Positions 1 through 8,191 of a stretch of DNA of 64,000 nucleotides are shown here, piece after piece (position 1 is the stretch's first letter; each line of letters starts with the position of its first letter). Under the pieces are notes generated by a model. That model was not told the origin of the DNA, made no database searches, and worked only from the letters and a program-made list of their open reading frames with translations. The stretch is from a virus. Both the position numbers and the translations under genes were made by a program. The stretch spans positions 19,754-83,753 of IMG/VR virus record IMGVR_UViG_3300035703_000053; one strand, 5' to 3'.

Positions 1-2
1 CC

Positions 3-386
3 TGGGAATTAAAAGGGATCAAGAATGTCCTTTCGTCTTTGTGGGAATTTCGTTACAAAAACGGAGAAACAAACTTGTTGCACCCCGAAGCGTTTGCCGA
101 TGAGTATATCTCAATTGAGGAATGTGGTAAACGGTTAAATGTGTCCGAGCAAACTATTAGAAATTGGATTGCAATTGGCAAAAAAAATCCAGCTAAAGGC
201 TGGAAGGAAGGTGTTCACTATGTCAATGTCGCCCCAGAGGAAGCGCGAAAAGTCGGAGTGCGTGTCCCTTGGAACCAATTGGTTCGTTCCTTCTCCCAAA
301 ACGAGAAAGTTACCAATGTTGACTTCCTGAATGGTGCAGCTTACGTTCCCAGACACAACCGACTTGACAATGGCTCACCGTTTTAA
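3..386 (+). CDS. Helix-turn-helix protein, 5' end outside window
   Basis: The reading frame is open to the left edge, so the N-terminus is missing; the first possible start inside the window is a TTG at 39. A MerR/excisionase-like helix-turn-helix is visible in the middle (ISIEECGKRLNVSEQTIRNW), followed by a basic stretch and a hydrophilic tail. It probably binds DNA as a small regulator or excisionase-like factor. The stop overlaps the next start by 17 bases, which suggests one transcript with the following plus-strand genes. No family could be named beyond the helix-turn-helix. Confidence 0.6.
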   Translation, partial: WELKGIKNVLSSLWEFRYKNGETNLLHPEAFADEYISIEECGKRLNVSEQTIRNWIAIGKKNPAKGWKEGVHYVNVAPEEARKVGVRVPWNQLVRSFSQNEKVTNVDFLNGAAYVPRHNRLDNGSPF

Positions 387-822
387 AAACATTGAAGTTC
401 ATCAAGTAACTCTTGATAACTACAGGGAAACATTAACAACATCTCTTGCGGATCAAGTTGAAATGTTTCTGCCTCCGGAGGGCTCGTTTGATGATGGTTG
501 CCTGCAACGGTACTTAGAAAATGTCTTTAATTACGAACAGGAAGACGCAAACTCGAGCATGACGCTTGCAAATCGACTTCGGTTTGCGTTTCAAGACATG
601 CAGCCGGACACAATTTGCGGCAAGTTTCCTTCTGCTGAACTTCCTTTGAAAAGGCGACTGAGGTGTGTTGCCGAATATCTTATTCGCTCAGGTGAATTTG
701 ATAAGCTGCGCGACGAAAAAGGACGACTCGTAAAAAAACGAGGTATTCTCGGTAAAATGGTGGTAATTTATACACCACTACCAAAGCTCATGGAATCTTT
801 AATTCGTCAAGGATTGGTTTAA
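370..822 (+). CDS. Hypothetical protein, 150 aa
   Basis: Not recognised. The ATG at 370 is preferred to the one at 331 because the longer form would overlap the upstream gene by 56 bases and adds residues that look like frame-shifted sequence. The protein is soluble, with an acidic first half and a basic middle (KRRLRC, KKRG), and may be mainly helical. It sits three bases before the next gene, in a tight plus-strand run leading to dcd. Confidence 0.6.
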   Translation: MAHRFKNIEVHQVTLDNYRETLTTSLADQVEMFLPPEGSFDDGCLQRYLENVFNYEQEDANSSMTLANRLRFAFQDMQPDTICGKFPSAELPLKRRLRCVAEYLIRSGEFDKLRDEKGRLVKKRGILGKMVVIYTPLPKLMESLIRQGLV

Positions 823-824
823 CA

Positions 825-1214
825 ATGAATAGGCGCGAAAAATTGCTAGCTTCAGCTATTGGTCCAGAGTTAAATGAGACCAAAGCCATGATGCTTGATG
901 CCACCATAAAACTAGTTCTTGGTGACATGGGGCAACATTATGTCAAAATGTGGCAGGCAGAGGGACCTGGAATTATGGTTTTTCAGCCGGACAGAAAGGA
1001 CCGTTCAATGTTTTTTATGACCCTAAAAGAACTTCATGCTGCACAAGAAAGTTGTGAAAAAGAAAATAATGGAGACATGGCAGAATCTTTTAGGCGTATT
1101 TTATCAGCGGCACAAAAAATTAACCCAATGGAAAAAGCTGGGTATGTAATCAACGATTCAGAAGGAATTCGGTATATTGAAATTGATTACAACCAAGAGA
1201 CTGACAAAAAATGA
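825..1214 (+). CDS. Hypothetical protein, 129 aa
   Basis: Not recognised. The protein is soluble, with no membrane segment; helical stretches at residues 1-45 and 65-100 flank a short beta-rich segment (GIMVFQPDRKDRSMFFM). The stop overlaps the next start by four bases (ATGA), a sign of translational coupling with the methyltransferase-like gene. Confidence 0.6.
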   Translation: MNRREKLLASAIGPELNETKAMMLDATIKLVLGDMGQHYVKMWQAEGPGIMVFQPDRKDRSMFFMTLKELHAAQESCEKENNGDMAESFRRILSAAQKINPMEKAGYVINDSEGIRYIEIDYNQETDKK

Positions 1215-1798
1215 GCCTGAAGGGTGCCAGGGTCAAGCGCGAAGATGTTGAGTGGATTAGCAATGCGGATCTTGTAGCTTGTGCTCATGAGTTAATGGGT
1301 GGAATTGACCTAGACCCTGCAAGCTCTAACCTTGCAAACGAGTATGTCCAAGCTGAAAAATACTACACGCCAACAGACGATGGTTTAAATTCTCAGCAGT
1401 GGCATGGAAAGGTTTATCTGTTTCCACCCTCCGGCGCTTACTTCTGGGACAAAAAGCAAGGGCGATGGAAGATGACAAGGACTTCTGCAATTTCCTTAAC
1501 ATCTTCACATGCAGTGTGGTTCCGCCGTTTGTACCACGCCTGGTTGACGCGTGAAATCAAAGAGGCACTTTATTTTACCAACTGTCCCGACATGATTCGT
1601 TATGATCAACGAATCTTTGATTTTCCTGTGTGTATCTTCAGGACAACACCAATGCTGGTACGCAGGACCAAAGACGAGGTGTCTTCTTATAAGACTTGCA
1701 CGTCTATTGCTGTATACATGCAACCCCATGAAAACCCAAGTGAGGCAACGGAAAAATTTGTTGAGATTTACTCGCCTAGGGGTCGGATCCTCTATTGA
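1211..1798 (+). CDS. Phage Dam-type N6-adenine methyltransferase homologue, catalytic motif altered
   Basis: The protein keeps the layout of the phage DNA N-6-adenine-methyltransferase family: IDLDPASS at residues 33-40, then A..YYTPTDDGLN at 48-60 and W-H-G-K-V at 64-68. Where active members have N-P-P-Y after this point, this protein has YLFPPSGAY (69-77), so the catalytic Asn is Phe and the Tyr is displaced. What is seen is the family framework with a changed catalytic tetrapeptide. It may still bind DNA or SAM, or act on another substrate, but normal adenine methylation is doubtful. It lies upstream of dcd in a nucleotide-metabolism group. Confidence 0.65.
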   Translation: MSLKGARVKREDVEWISNADLVACAHELMGGIDLDPASSNLANEYVQAEKYYTPTDDGLNSQQWHGKVYLFPPSGAYFWDKKQGRWKMTRTSAISLTSSHAVWFRRLYHAWLTREIKEALYFTNCPDMIRYDQRIFDFPVCIFRTTPMLVRRTKDEVSSYKTCTSIAVYMQPHENPSEATEKFVEIYSPRGRILY

Positions 1799-1831
1799 AT
1801 TGCGTATACTAAAAAACGAATTGGAATCAGC

Positions 1832-2419
1832 ATGAGCATCCTTGCCGATTGGGAGATCAAAAAGCTTGCCGAAGAAGAAGGTATGATTGATCCGTTCGTG
1901 GATCATCAAGTCAAACGAGAAGATGGCAAGCGACTTCTTAGCTATGGACTCAGCTCATACGGCTATGACATCAGGTTGTCTCCAAAGCAATGCCTTATTT
2001 TTGGCAAGGTGCAGGCTGGTGATTGCGACCCAAAAGACTTTGATCCCGATATTCTCAAGCCAGCGGAATTACAAGAAGATTCAAAAGGAAAATACTTCGT
2101 GCTTCCTCCGTACGGTTATTGCCTAGGCGTTGCAATGGAGCACATTAAACTTCCTCCAGACGTCACTGTTGTTGCTGTGGGTAAATCTACGTATGCCCGA
2201 TCGGGAATACTGGTAAATATCACCCCAGCGGAGGCGATGTGGCAAGGACATCTCACCCTTGAAATCAGTAACTGCACAGGGCTCTTTAACAGGGTTTATG
2301 CCAATGAGGGTATTACGCAGCTCTTGTTTTATCGCGGTGAACCCTGCAAGGTTACCTATCAAGATAGGAAGGGCAAGTACCAGGACCAGCCTTACGAAGT
2401 TGTTTATAGCAAAGTGTAA
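1832..2419 (+). CDS. dcd: dCTP deaminase
   Basis: Converts dCTP to dUTP, the first step toward dUMP and then dTMP. The 195-aa length fits the trimeric dCTP deaminase/dUTPase family. Visible signatures are SSYGYDIRLSP near residue 42, the GKSTYARSGI substrate loop near 117, and PAEAMWQGHLTLEISN with the conserved acidic residue near 138. Together with ThyX at 46.9 kb it gives the phage its own thymidylate supply. Its stop overlaps the next start by one base (TAATG). Confidence 0.93.
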   Translation: MSILADWEIKKLAEEEGMIDPFVDHQVKREDGKRLLSYGLSSYGYDIRLSPKQCLIFGKVQAGDCDPKDFDPDILKPAELQEDSKGKYFVLPPYGYCLGVAMEHIKLPPDVTVVAVGKSTYARSGILVNITPAEAMWQGHLTLEISNCTGLFNRVYANEGITQLLFYRGEPCKVTYQDRKGKYQDQPYEVVYSKV

Positions 2420-2631
2420 TGAAAGCTGAATTGCCTGACATTGCCGAAAGACTCGATATTGTCGAGTTAATTTTTAATCTTGTTATCAAACAGGAAAGTG
2501 AAGAGTTTTCAATTGTGCTTGATCAGTTCAAAGTAGAAAATGTGCAGTGGGTTTTGACTCAACTTTCCGATCCCATCGAACAACTTTTTGATTCTCTTGA
2601 ACTGGAATACGAAAAGGCTGTAGATTATTAA
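2419..2631 (+). CDS. Small acidic hypothetical protein, 70 aa
   Basis: Not recognised. It is an acidic, helical, soluble protein, translationally coupled to dcd through a TAATG overlap. It is the last gene of the left plus-strand group; its stop overlaps the convergent minus-strand gene by four bases. Confidence 0.55.
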   Translation: MKAELPDIAERLDIVELIFNLVIKQESEEFSIVLDQFKVENVQWVLTQLSDPIEQLFDSLELEYEKAVDY

Positions 2632-2999
2632 AAACTACGTCCAAATGACGGTAGTGGTTTCCTGGCATAGCCTGTGCTTCCCACCTGTCCGTATGTATCC
2701 CCAAGGCTAGGCAACTCGGTTCCATCGATGTTTGCCTGACGCCTTGGGGTTTTGCCACGAATTTGTGGCTCATCTATCGCAGCTTTTTGCCTGAACTTTC
2801 CTGCGGTTTTGGCTGCCCTGAAATATTTCTCTACACGCCCCTGTTTGTCATTAACAGACTCTGCGGACGACCTGTCCCCTGGAGCAACACGGCGTAAATC
2901 AGTGTCATACGCTTGCTCGGGACGCAAGTCTGATACCTCAGCTCCAGAGGTACCCGAGAGTTGCCGTGGATCGTAGAGCGGGTTAAATAAATCAGCCAT
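2628..2999 (-). CDS. Hypothetical virion-block protein, 123 aa
   Basis: Not recognised. The ATG at 2999 (MADLFNPLYDPRQ) is chosen over a longer form from 3041 that adds an unlikely Ile/Tyr-rich leader. The protein is Arg/Gly/Ser-rich with little hydrophobic core, similar in style to the disordered virion proteins farther right. It is the most distal gene of the minus-strand block and converges on the 2631 gene. Confidence 0.5.
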   Translation of the reverse strand: MADLFNPLYDPRQLSGTSGAEVSDLRPEQAYDTDLRRVAPGDRSSAESVNDKQGRVEKYFRAAKTAGKFRQKAAIDEPQIRGKTPRRQANIDGTELPSLGDTYGQVGSTGYARKPLPSFGRSF

Positions 3000-3039
3000 G
3001 ATAATATTGTAATAGGAATAAATCAAGACAATAAGTATC

Positions 3040-3381
3040 ATGCACGGCGCTGCAGGATTCCTTGATAGCTTTGTTCAAGACGAACTTAAGTGTCGTTGTT
3101 TAACTGAAGAGACTTTTGGTCAGCCTATTGACAATGCTGAAAATGACGTGCCACTATACGACCAGTACAACCGTGGTTTAGTTGCATGTCAGCAAGGTTT
3201 GGAGAGGAACCCATTAAATCTCGAGGGGCAACGTCCCGGAACGACGGGCTATATTCCGACAATGGAGCAGGGTCTTCAGATGGGAGCCTCGCCAAAACCC
3301 AAAGCCCTGATGCTGGAGCTGGAGGGGCCGAGCGAGGAAATGCTGGAAGAATCCCGCAAACGTCGTGGTTTACTGCGATAG
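3040..3381 (+). CDS. Hypothetical protein overlapping a DUF3310-like gene, 113 aa
   Basis: Not recognised. It starts with ATG at 3040, divergent from the minus gene that begins at 2999. The first 60 residues look like a real soluble protein (GFLDSFVQDELKCRCL); the end (EEMLEESRKRRGLLR) is helical and charged. The last 196 bases overlap the next frame, in which a DUF3310-like domain follows. It could be a separate protein, or the N-terminal part of a frameshift product; the sequence alone does not decide. Confidence 0.45.
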   Translation: MHGAAGFLDSFVQDELKCRCLTEETFGQPIDNAENDVPLYDQYNRGLVACQQGLERNPLNLEGQRPGTTGYIPTMEQGLQMGASPKPKALMLELEGPSEEMLEESRKRRGLLR

Positions 3382-3677
3382 AAGAAGACACTGAATGCCC
3401 TGGTGGAGTATGCCCAGTACCCTGGGCCACACAAGAAACTTCTCCTGTGGTCCAAGAGGATGTAGTCAATCATCCCTCGCATTACACAGAGGGTGGTATT
3501 GAATGTATTGACGCCATTGAAGCGGCATTAACCAACGAAGAGTTCCGTGGTTACTGCAAAGGTAATTGCATCAAATATATTTGGAGAGAACGCCACAAAA
3601 ACGGTACCGAATCACTGAAAAAAGCTCAGTGGTACTTGGATCGCCTTATTGTTCTTGACGAAAGTCAGAACGGCTGA
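3186..3677 (+). CDS. DUF3310 / T7 gp1.7-like nucleotide kinase-type protein, start uncertain
   Basis: The C-terminal 70 residues match the DUF3310 pattern: VNHPSHYTEGGIECIDAI, then GYCKGNCIKYIWRERHKNG and LKKAQWYLDRLI. Proteins of this family include T7 gp1.7, a nucleotide kinase. The only in-frame ATG is 3186, which gives a long low-complexity leader lying wholly over the upstream gene, so translation may start later at a GTG near 3405 or by frameshifting from the upstream gene. It ends convergently over the NblA-like gene by 13 bases. Confidence 0.7.
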   Translation: MSARFGEEPIKSRGATSRNDGLYSDNGAGSSDGSLAKTQSPDAGAGGAERGNAGRIPQTSWFTAIEEDTECPGGVCPVPWATQETSPVVQEDVVNHPSHYTEGGIECIDAIEAALTNEEFRGYCKGNCIKYIWRERHKNGTESLKKAQWYLDRLIVLDESQNG

Positions 3678-3973
3678 CACTCTTCTTCATCTTCACCATC
3701 GTCCTCGTCGTCGTATACGCATGCGGCGGCGAGTTCTTCTAGTTCAATATCAGTGGGAATATCAAAATCAAGCTCAATATTCTCTGATGCCATAATCTCT
3801 TTAACTGCGTGCCACTCCATCAGGCGTTGGTGATACAAGTTCAAAAGTGCTGCGTACAACTGCTCCCAAGTCATTTCTTGGGCATGCAACTCTGCTTTGC
3901 GCATGGAGAATTGAAGCTCCAAAGGAAGCTCAAACTCCCGTGGTTCAACTGAACGCTCCATGCCGCTTTGCAT
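3665..3973 (-). CDS. nblA: NblA-like phycobilisome degradation protein
   Basis: NblA is a small helical adaptor that directs Clp protease to phycobiliproteins so that the antenna is dismantled. Residues 14-62 follow the NblA pattern: FELPLELQFSMRKAEL, then the M-T-W-E-Q-L-Y-A-A-L-L turn and second helix, and H-Q-R-L-M-E-W-H-A-V-K-E-I-M at its end. The total of 102 residues is longer than the usual 60 because of an acidic tail with a D/E-rich cluster near residues 88-98. NblA genes are known in some cyanophages, so this is a host-metabolism gene and the best host clue in the window. Assignment is by motif only. Confidence 0.72.
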   Translation of the reverse strand: MQSGMERSVEPREFELPLELQFSMRKAELHAQEMTWEQLYAALLNLYHQRLMEWHAVKEIMASENIELDFDIPTDIELEELAAACVYDDEDDGEDEEECQPF

Positions 3974-3997
3974 GTTTGTAATGCAACTATTCTAATT

Positions 3998-4672
3998 CTA
4001 CCTGTCAAAGACAGCATTAAAGTCGTTTTCTGGGTACTCTTCTGGCGGGTATTCCTCCCACCAATTTTCAGCCACTTTGAAGTCATTAGCAAACCGAGAA
4101 AGCACATAAGGGTTGATGCGCTCTTCCAAGTTTTTAATTGCTTGTATTTCGTAGGGTGCTCCAGCATAGATGCGGAATGCTGTGAGCAAAATCTCAGACG
4201 AAGGTGGCATCAGCTCTCCGGAGTCCTGGAGCAACAAGCTGATTTCTTCTCTGCGCCTGTCAAGAAGGTTCCCGATGACGTTATGGTCTACATCAAAAAC
4301 CCACCGCGACATCTCTGCCGTAATTTCTGGCAGGTCGTCGGTTTCCAGGTTATCAACAATACTGCTGTAGAAAAAAGACTCCCATCCAATTGAATGGATA
4401 AACGAAATCAACGCCTGCCGTACTGAGTGCGTCAACACAATATTCAATTTTGTTAGCTGCGTATCAATTACGTCAACTTCGTGAAACAAATATTCCAACG
4501 CTTTTTCTTTACTGCAAAGTTGACCACGCTTTACAGGTGAACCATCGGGATAGAACTGTGTTCCGTAACCAATGGTGTACGGCTCTCCACCTGTAAACGG
4601 ATCAGGATAAGCCTTCTCGTTGAACCCCGAATACTTACAAATTAAATTAATTGAATCAGTGTAATCAGTCAT
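3998..4672 (-). CDS. GH24-type phage lysozyme (endolysin), atypical active site
   Basis: Predicted to cut the glycan strands of peptidoglycan during lysis. The N-terminus shows the T4-lysozyme fold signature around YSGFNEKAYPDP and YTIGYGTQF. At the position of the catalytic Glu that normally precedes Gly there is Ser; a Glu lies four residues later, and the Asp and Thr of the triad are present with a three-residue insertion between them. The ATG at 4672 is preferred to a TTG at 4684. At 224 aa it is longer than T4 lysozyme, with an acidic C-terminal part. No holin is obvious beside it. Confidence 0.72.
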   Translation of the reverse strand: MTDYTDSINLICKYSGFNEKAYPDPFTGGEPYTIGYGTQFYPDGSPVKRGQLCSKEKALEYLFHEVDVIDTQLTKLNIVLTHSVRQALISFIHSIGWESFFYSSIVDNLETDDLPEITAEMSRWVFDVDHNVIGNLLDRRREEISLLLQDSGELMPPSSEILLTAFRIYAGAPYEIQAIKNLEERINPYVLSRFANDFKVAENWWEEYPPEEYPENDFNAVFDR

Positions 4673-4706
4673 AGGGGGCAACAAGCGTTACCCCCAATAT
4701 ACACAA

Positions 4707-4835
4707 TTATTTTTTACCTTGTCCTCGATAAGCTTTTCTGCCTTTGCGGCGAGGGCGACTATTAATGCCGTGGCCAATAGAAGTTGTCTTGGGCTTGGAC
4801 TCAACGTGAACAGAAGTTGACTTTGGTTTTGCCAT
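4707..4835 (-). CDS. Small basic protein, 42 aa
   Basis: A complete 43-codon frame begins MAKPKSTSVHVESKPK and ends RPRRKGRKAYRGQGKK. It is Lys/Arg-rich and Pro/Ser-rich. It lies between the lysozyme and the next small basic gene in the same direction, six bases from that gene. I recall similar short basic proteins near structural genes of cyanophages but cannot name a family. It may be a minor DNA- or RNA-binding virion component. Confidence 0.6.
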   Translation of the reverse strand: MAKPKSTSVHVESKPKTTSIGHGINSRPRRKGRKAYRGQGKK

Positions 4836-4840
4836 GGTTT

Positions 4841-5128
4841 CTACCAGGTCGCGTTACAGCTCCACCACCCCGGAGTAAGTTTGTTTTTCTTATCCGAGCA
4901 GTTGTGGCGGGCCTTAAAGTTAGCACGGCGCTTCTCGTCGTGGTGTTGTGTGTAGTCTTCGTAACCCCTGGCACCAAAGCGCACAATCGCCTCCTTGCCG
5001 TTGTCACAAGCCTTGACCACGTACTTGTGCTTATCCCCAGCAGGGGCACGCTGTGGCTTATTACAGGCCATCTTATCTTTTTGATACCGCTTAGAAGCAG
5101 CAGCGGCTTTTCTATGTTTTTCAGCCAT
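4841..5128 (-). CDS. Conserved cyanophage-type small basic protein, 95 aa
   Basis: The core VVKACDNGKEAIVRFGARGYED followed by FKARHNC and a Trp-rich end (PGWWSCNATW) is a pattern I recall from phage proteins of unknown function (DUF5872-like). Cysteines and histidines are placed so that metal binding is possible. An alternative start is the internal Met at residue 20 (MACNKPQRAPAG), where such proteins often begin. It overlaps the upstream 899-aa gene by one base. Confidence 0.6.
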   Translation of the reverse strand: MAEKHRKAAAASKRYQKDKMACNKPQRAPAGDKHKYVVKACDNGKEAIVRFGARGYEDYTQHHDEKRRANFKARHNCSDKKNKLTPGWWSCNATW

Positions 5129-7827
5129 TAAAGTCCTTTAAACATTGAGGTAAATTCACCAAGAATTTGTTGTCCAGTTTTAGATTTGTAATCCTGGTCT
5201 TCCTCGTTCTCTGTATCAAGTTTAAAATAACTATCCAAACCTGTAGTTGATTCTTTTTTACTGGAAGTTGTACTGTCTTCTTCAGTATCAAAGAAACTTT
5301 CAATAGTACCAAGGGAGGCGAAGGGGTCACTGAAGTCAAGCTTGTTCAACTTTAGCGCTTCATTCGATCCTGACTTAGTAAGCACAGCCTGCTCTGAACG
5401 ATCTAAATCAGGGAAGAAGTTATTGTAAAACTCATCCTCTGATCCCTGAAATCCAGCAGATTGAAACACTTTATACAACTCGGTCTCTGGCTTTGCAGCT
5501 TCATCTTTATAGTCTTCTGCTCGCTCAATGTAAGTTAAGCCAAGCTTCTCTTGTGTTGGTCTTTGTTTTTTCTCATTGAGATATTTAATCTCTTCCCTGA
5601 TTTTTTGAGCGGATCCCGTACGCAATGTCTCAGCTACGTACTCTTTCAATTCATCAACTGTGCCTTTAAAATCGGTAATGCCATAACGCTTAAGTATCTC
5701 ATTCCAACTGTCCTTGTCGTTGGGATTCAGGCCTTTAAGAAGTTCGTCTGCAAACTCCTCTGGCTTAATAAATTGACCGAAGATCGTGCCCTGCTTCAAG
5801 GCTTCTTCTTTAAGTGCGGGAAGAATTTTTGTATAGATTTCATTCTGTACTTTGCTTGCATTTAAGATATCATCAGCTGCGTCATACCCCTTCCCTTGAC
5901 CTTTCACCTGGAAGTGCATGCGGGCAAACTCTTCTTTGTTGTTTAGATCAACACCAAACCTGTATGCCTGCTGAGTCCAATACCCATCGCCTTTCTTGGC
6001 TGCTTCCCAGTCTTCGGAGACGGTCTTAGCCTGGTCCAAATACGCACTCTCTCGTGCCTTATCCCCGGTGGGGTTAAAGTAAAACTCAGAATCAAAATAA
6101 CGATCACCTGTATTCTTCAATTGATCAAGATATTGTTTAGCCCTTAGTTCAGCGACAAGAGTCGCTGCATTAACCATGTCTTGTGTTTGGAAGGGGTTTT
6201 GTTCTTTCTGTCGCACATCAAGGTAGTCAACAAATTCATCCATCGAGCGAGACGTGTTAAAACGAGGAATTAAATAAGTGTCAATAAAGTTGCGTGCAAA
6301 TTCTCCATCAATTTGCACCATCTGCTGAGCTTCTCCATCCGAGTAACCAAGCTCAATAGCCTCATCATATTTATCTTTTAGTTTTGTATCAAACCATTGC
6401 TGCCAGTTATACGTTGCATTATTGTTTATACCAGTGATTCCTTTTAAACTTTTCTCCAGGGATTCCTCAGCTTTTCCTCCTGACGTGAAGGAAAGCATGC
6501 CGCCTACCCCCGTGTCTCCAAGGATTGAGTTGGTTAGTTCTTTGTTGATATTTGAAATTTCTGCGAAGCTATCAAATCCATTCAGCAGGCCAAGCATCTC
6601 TTCTTTCTGCTTTGCCTTCTTCATTTCGGCAATGGTATCCTTTAAAACGTTCTGAGCTAATGCACCGAAACGTTTTACATCAACAGTAGCCTTCTCACCA
6701 ACAGCTTGATTGATTGCATCTTCTAGTTCAGTGACGCCATACCCAGCGTTGATGTTGTACTTAAGACTTACCTGCTTGTCCTCTGGTCGATCAGACAACC
6801 TAAACAACGCAGCAAATTCATCTTTTTTGTCAGGGTTTAAAAACTTTTCTTTGGCTAATTTGCTCCAGTATGGATCTCCGTTTTTAGCTTTTTCCCACTC
6901 AGCAGCAATCTCTGGAACATTAATGAGACGATCAGTTTGTGTTGTGGAATCAACACCTAGTTGTAGATTTCGTACGTCCTGAAGGTCTCGATCAGTGGGA
7001 GCGCTTTCTTTATAAAGCTTGGCCGCAGCTGTTTCTTCGGTTGGATTTCCGCGTTTACCAGCGGGCTTGCCTTGTGTTGTGTAGTGTTGAAGATAATAAC
7101 CGTTTTCACCGTATCGCTCTGTTATATCAATGTCATCATTTGCTACAGCATTTTTCCATGCTTCAGCAACTTCTGGATTTTGTTCTTTGTAATATTTAGG
7201 GTCAAAATTTCCATATTGAGGCTTTGACCCTAACGCAACGTCCCAGCCTTGAAGCTTTTCTGTTCTATAAAACGTTTTGTAATATTCCTCTAGTGTTTTC
7301 TTTGTGTCTTCCTCGATATCTAGTTTTCTAATTTGATCACGCATTTGAACGTAATCGCCACCCTTGGTCACACCAGCAACAGAAACGACTGTGTTATATG
7401 CGTTGTTATTTTTACTAGCTTTTGCGTTATACTCTGTACCTTTTTGATTTAATTGTTCATTGTATTTGTTTGTTTCGCGTGTATCTTCTTGGGCCTGTTT
7501 TAGTGCATTTTCAGCTTCCCATGGATCGGGATTTGGTATGCCAGCGGCAATTAAAGAGTTGATGATATCCCAGTAGCTGTCATTAATGTCAACAGTGGCT
7601 GTACGTTTGTTTGTGACTAGTTGCCATTCATACTCTGGCTCGGCATATGGGCTGTATACGGGTTCTCCATTCTCCCAATCTGTTTTTGGTGGTAACTGAA
7701 CACGAACCCAGTCGCCAACATCCCGAGTTATAGATACGGTTTGAGCAACTGGACGATCAGTTTTGTGATCAGTTTTTTCGTATTCTACTTTCCATTTTTT
7801 TGTAACAGGATCATATTCGATTCCCAT
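5128..7827 (-). CDS. Large virion-block protein, 899 aa, with internal repeats
   Basis: Not recognised by family. It is hydrophilic and rich in charged, Gln and Tyr residues, with no signal peptide or membrane segment. A module with E-W-E-x-A-K-x-G-D-x-Y-W followed by D-E-F-A and a hydrophobic pair occurs at about residues 310-343 and again at 606-637. A F-D-P-x-Y-Y motif followed by N-P-E-V lies near 208-220, and a Y-F-D-S-E-F-Y-F-N-P relative near 577-586. Size, repeats and place in the late block suggest an internal virion or tail-associated protein. The C-terminus is acidic (TENEEDQDYKSK). Confidence 0.65.
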   Translation of the reverse strand: MGIEYDPVTKKWKVEYEKTDHKTDRPVAQTVSITRDVGDWVRVQLPPKTDWENGEPVYSPYAEPEYEWQLVTNKRTATVDINDSYWDIINSLIAAGIPNPDPWEAENALKQAQEDTRETNKYNEQLNQKGTEYNAKASKNNNAYNTVVSVAGVTKGGDYVQMRDQIRKLDIEEDTKKTLEEYYKTFYRTEKLQGWDVALGSKPQYGNFDPKYYKEQNPEVAEAWKNAVANDDIDITERYGENGYYLQHYTTQGKPAGKRGNPTEETAAAKLYKESAPTDRDLQDVRNLQLGVDSTTQTDRLINVPEIAAEWEKAKNGDPYWSKLAKEKFLNPDKKDEFAALFRLSDRPEDKQVSLKYNINAGYGVTELEDAINQAVGEKATVDVKRFGALAQNVLKDTIAEMKKAKQKEEMLGLLNGFDSFAEISNINKELTNSILGDTGVGGMLSFTSGGKAEESLEKSLKGITGINNNATYNWQQWFDTKLKDKYDEAIELGYSDGEAQQMVQIDGEFARNFIDTYLIPRFNTSRSMDEFVDYLDVRQKEQNPFQTQDMVNAATLVAELRAKQYLDQLKNTGDRYFDSEFYFNPTGDKARESAYLDQAKTVSEDWEAAKKGDGYWTQQAYRFGVDLNNKEEFARMHFQVKGQGKGYDAADDILNASKVQNEIYTKILPALKEEALKQGTIFGQFIKPEEFADELLKGLNPNDKDSWNEILKRYGITDFKGTVDELKEYVAETLRTGSAQKIREEIKYLNEKKQRPTQEKLGLTYIERAEDYKDEAAKPETELYKVFQSAGFQGSEDEFYNNFFPDLDRSEQAVLTKSGSNEALKLNKLDFSDPFASLGTIESFFDTEEDSTTSSKKESTTGLDSYFKLDTENEEDQDYKSKTGQQILGEFTSMFKGL

Positions 7828-7828
7828 G

Positions 7829-8191
7829 TTAAACAGCCACCGATAAGGTATCTACTTGATAAACAAAAACATCAATAGGTTCTTGTTTGATCCAAGAGTT
7901 GATTCTATCCATCTTAGCTTGCGTAAAGAATTCTTGTTTTTCAAACCACTCTTGTACTTTGCTGCTCGCTTTGGATGCATTACACTTGCGACAAGCTGGA
8001 ACAAGATTGTTTCTGTTACTGGAACCAGATCTAAAGCGGGGGATGACGTGGTCTAAGGATGTTGCCTGTTCGTCGCAATAAGCACATTTAGAGCCCCAGG
8101 CATCGTATATAGATTGGCGATATCTTTTCTTGGCTAGTTTAGGAGTTAGTTCAATGAGCAGGGCGAGAGGTTCTTGCTCGCTGTTGAACAT
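7829..8191 (-). CDS. HNH endonuclease
   Basis: A single HNH domain covers most of the 120 residues: SKCAYCDEQATSLDHVIPR supplies the first Cys pair and the D-H of the active site, and NNLVPACRKCNASK the Asn and second Cys pair. The C-terminal 45 residues are helical and charged. Free-standing HNH genes in phages are usually homing enzymes. It is the upstream neighbour of the 899-aa gene, starting one base after it ends. Confidence 0.88.
   Translation of the reverse strand: MFNSEQEPLALLIELTPKLAKKRYRQSIYDAWGSKCAYCDEQATSLDHVIPRFRSGSSNRNNLVPACRKCNASKASSKVQEWFEKQEFFTQAKMDRINSWIKQEPIDVFVYQVDTLSVAV

Noticed and set aside
4784-5131. Long open frame on the plus strand, 115 aa
   Set aside because: It lies exactly opposite two minus-strand genes (42 and 95 aa) with better composition and conserved-looking motifs.
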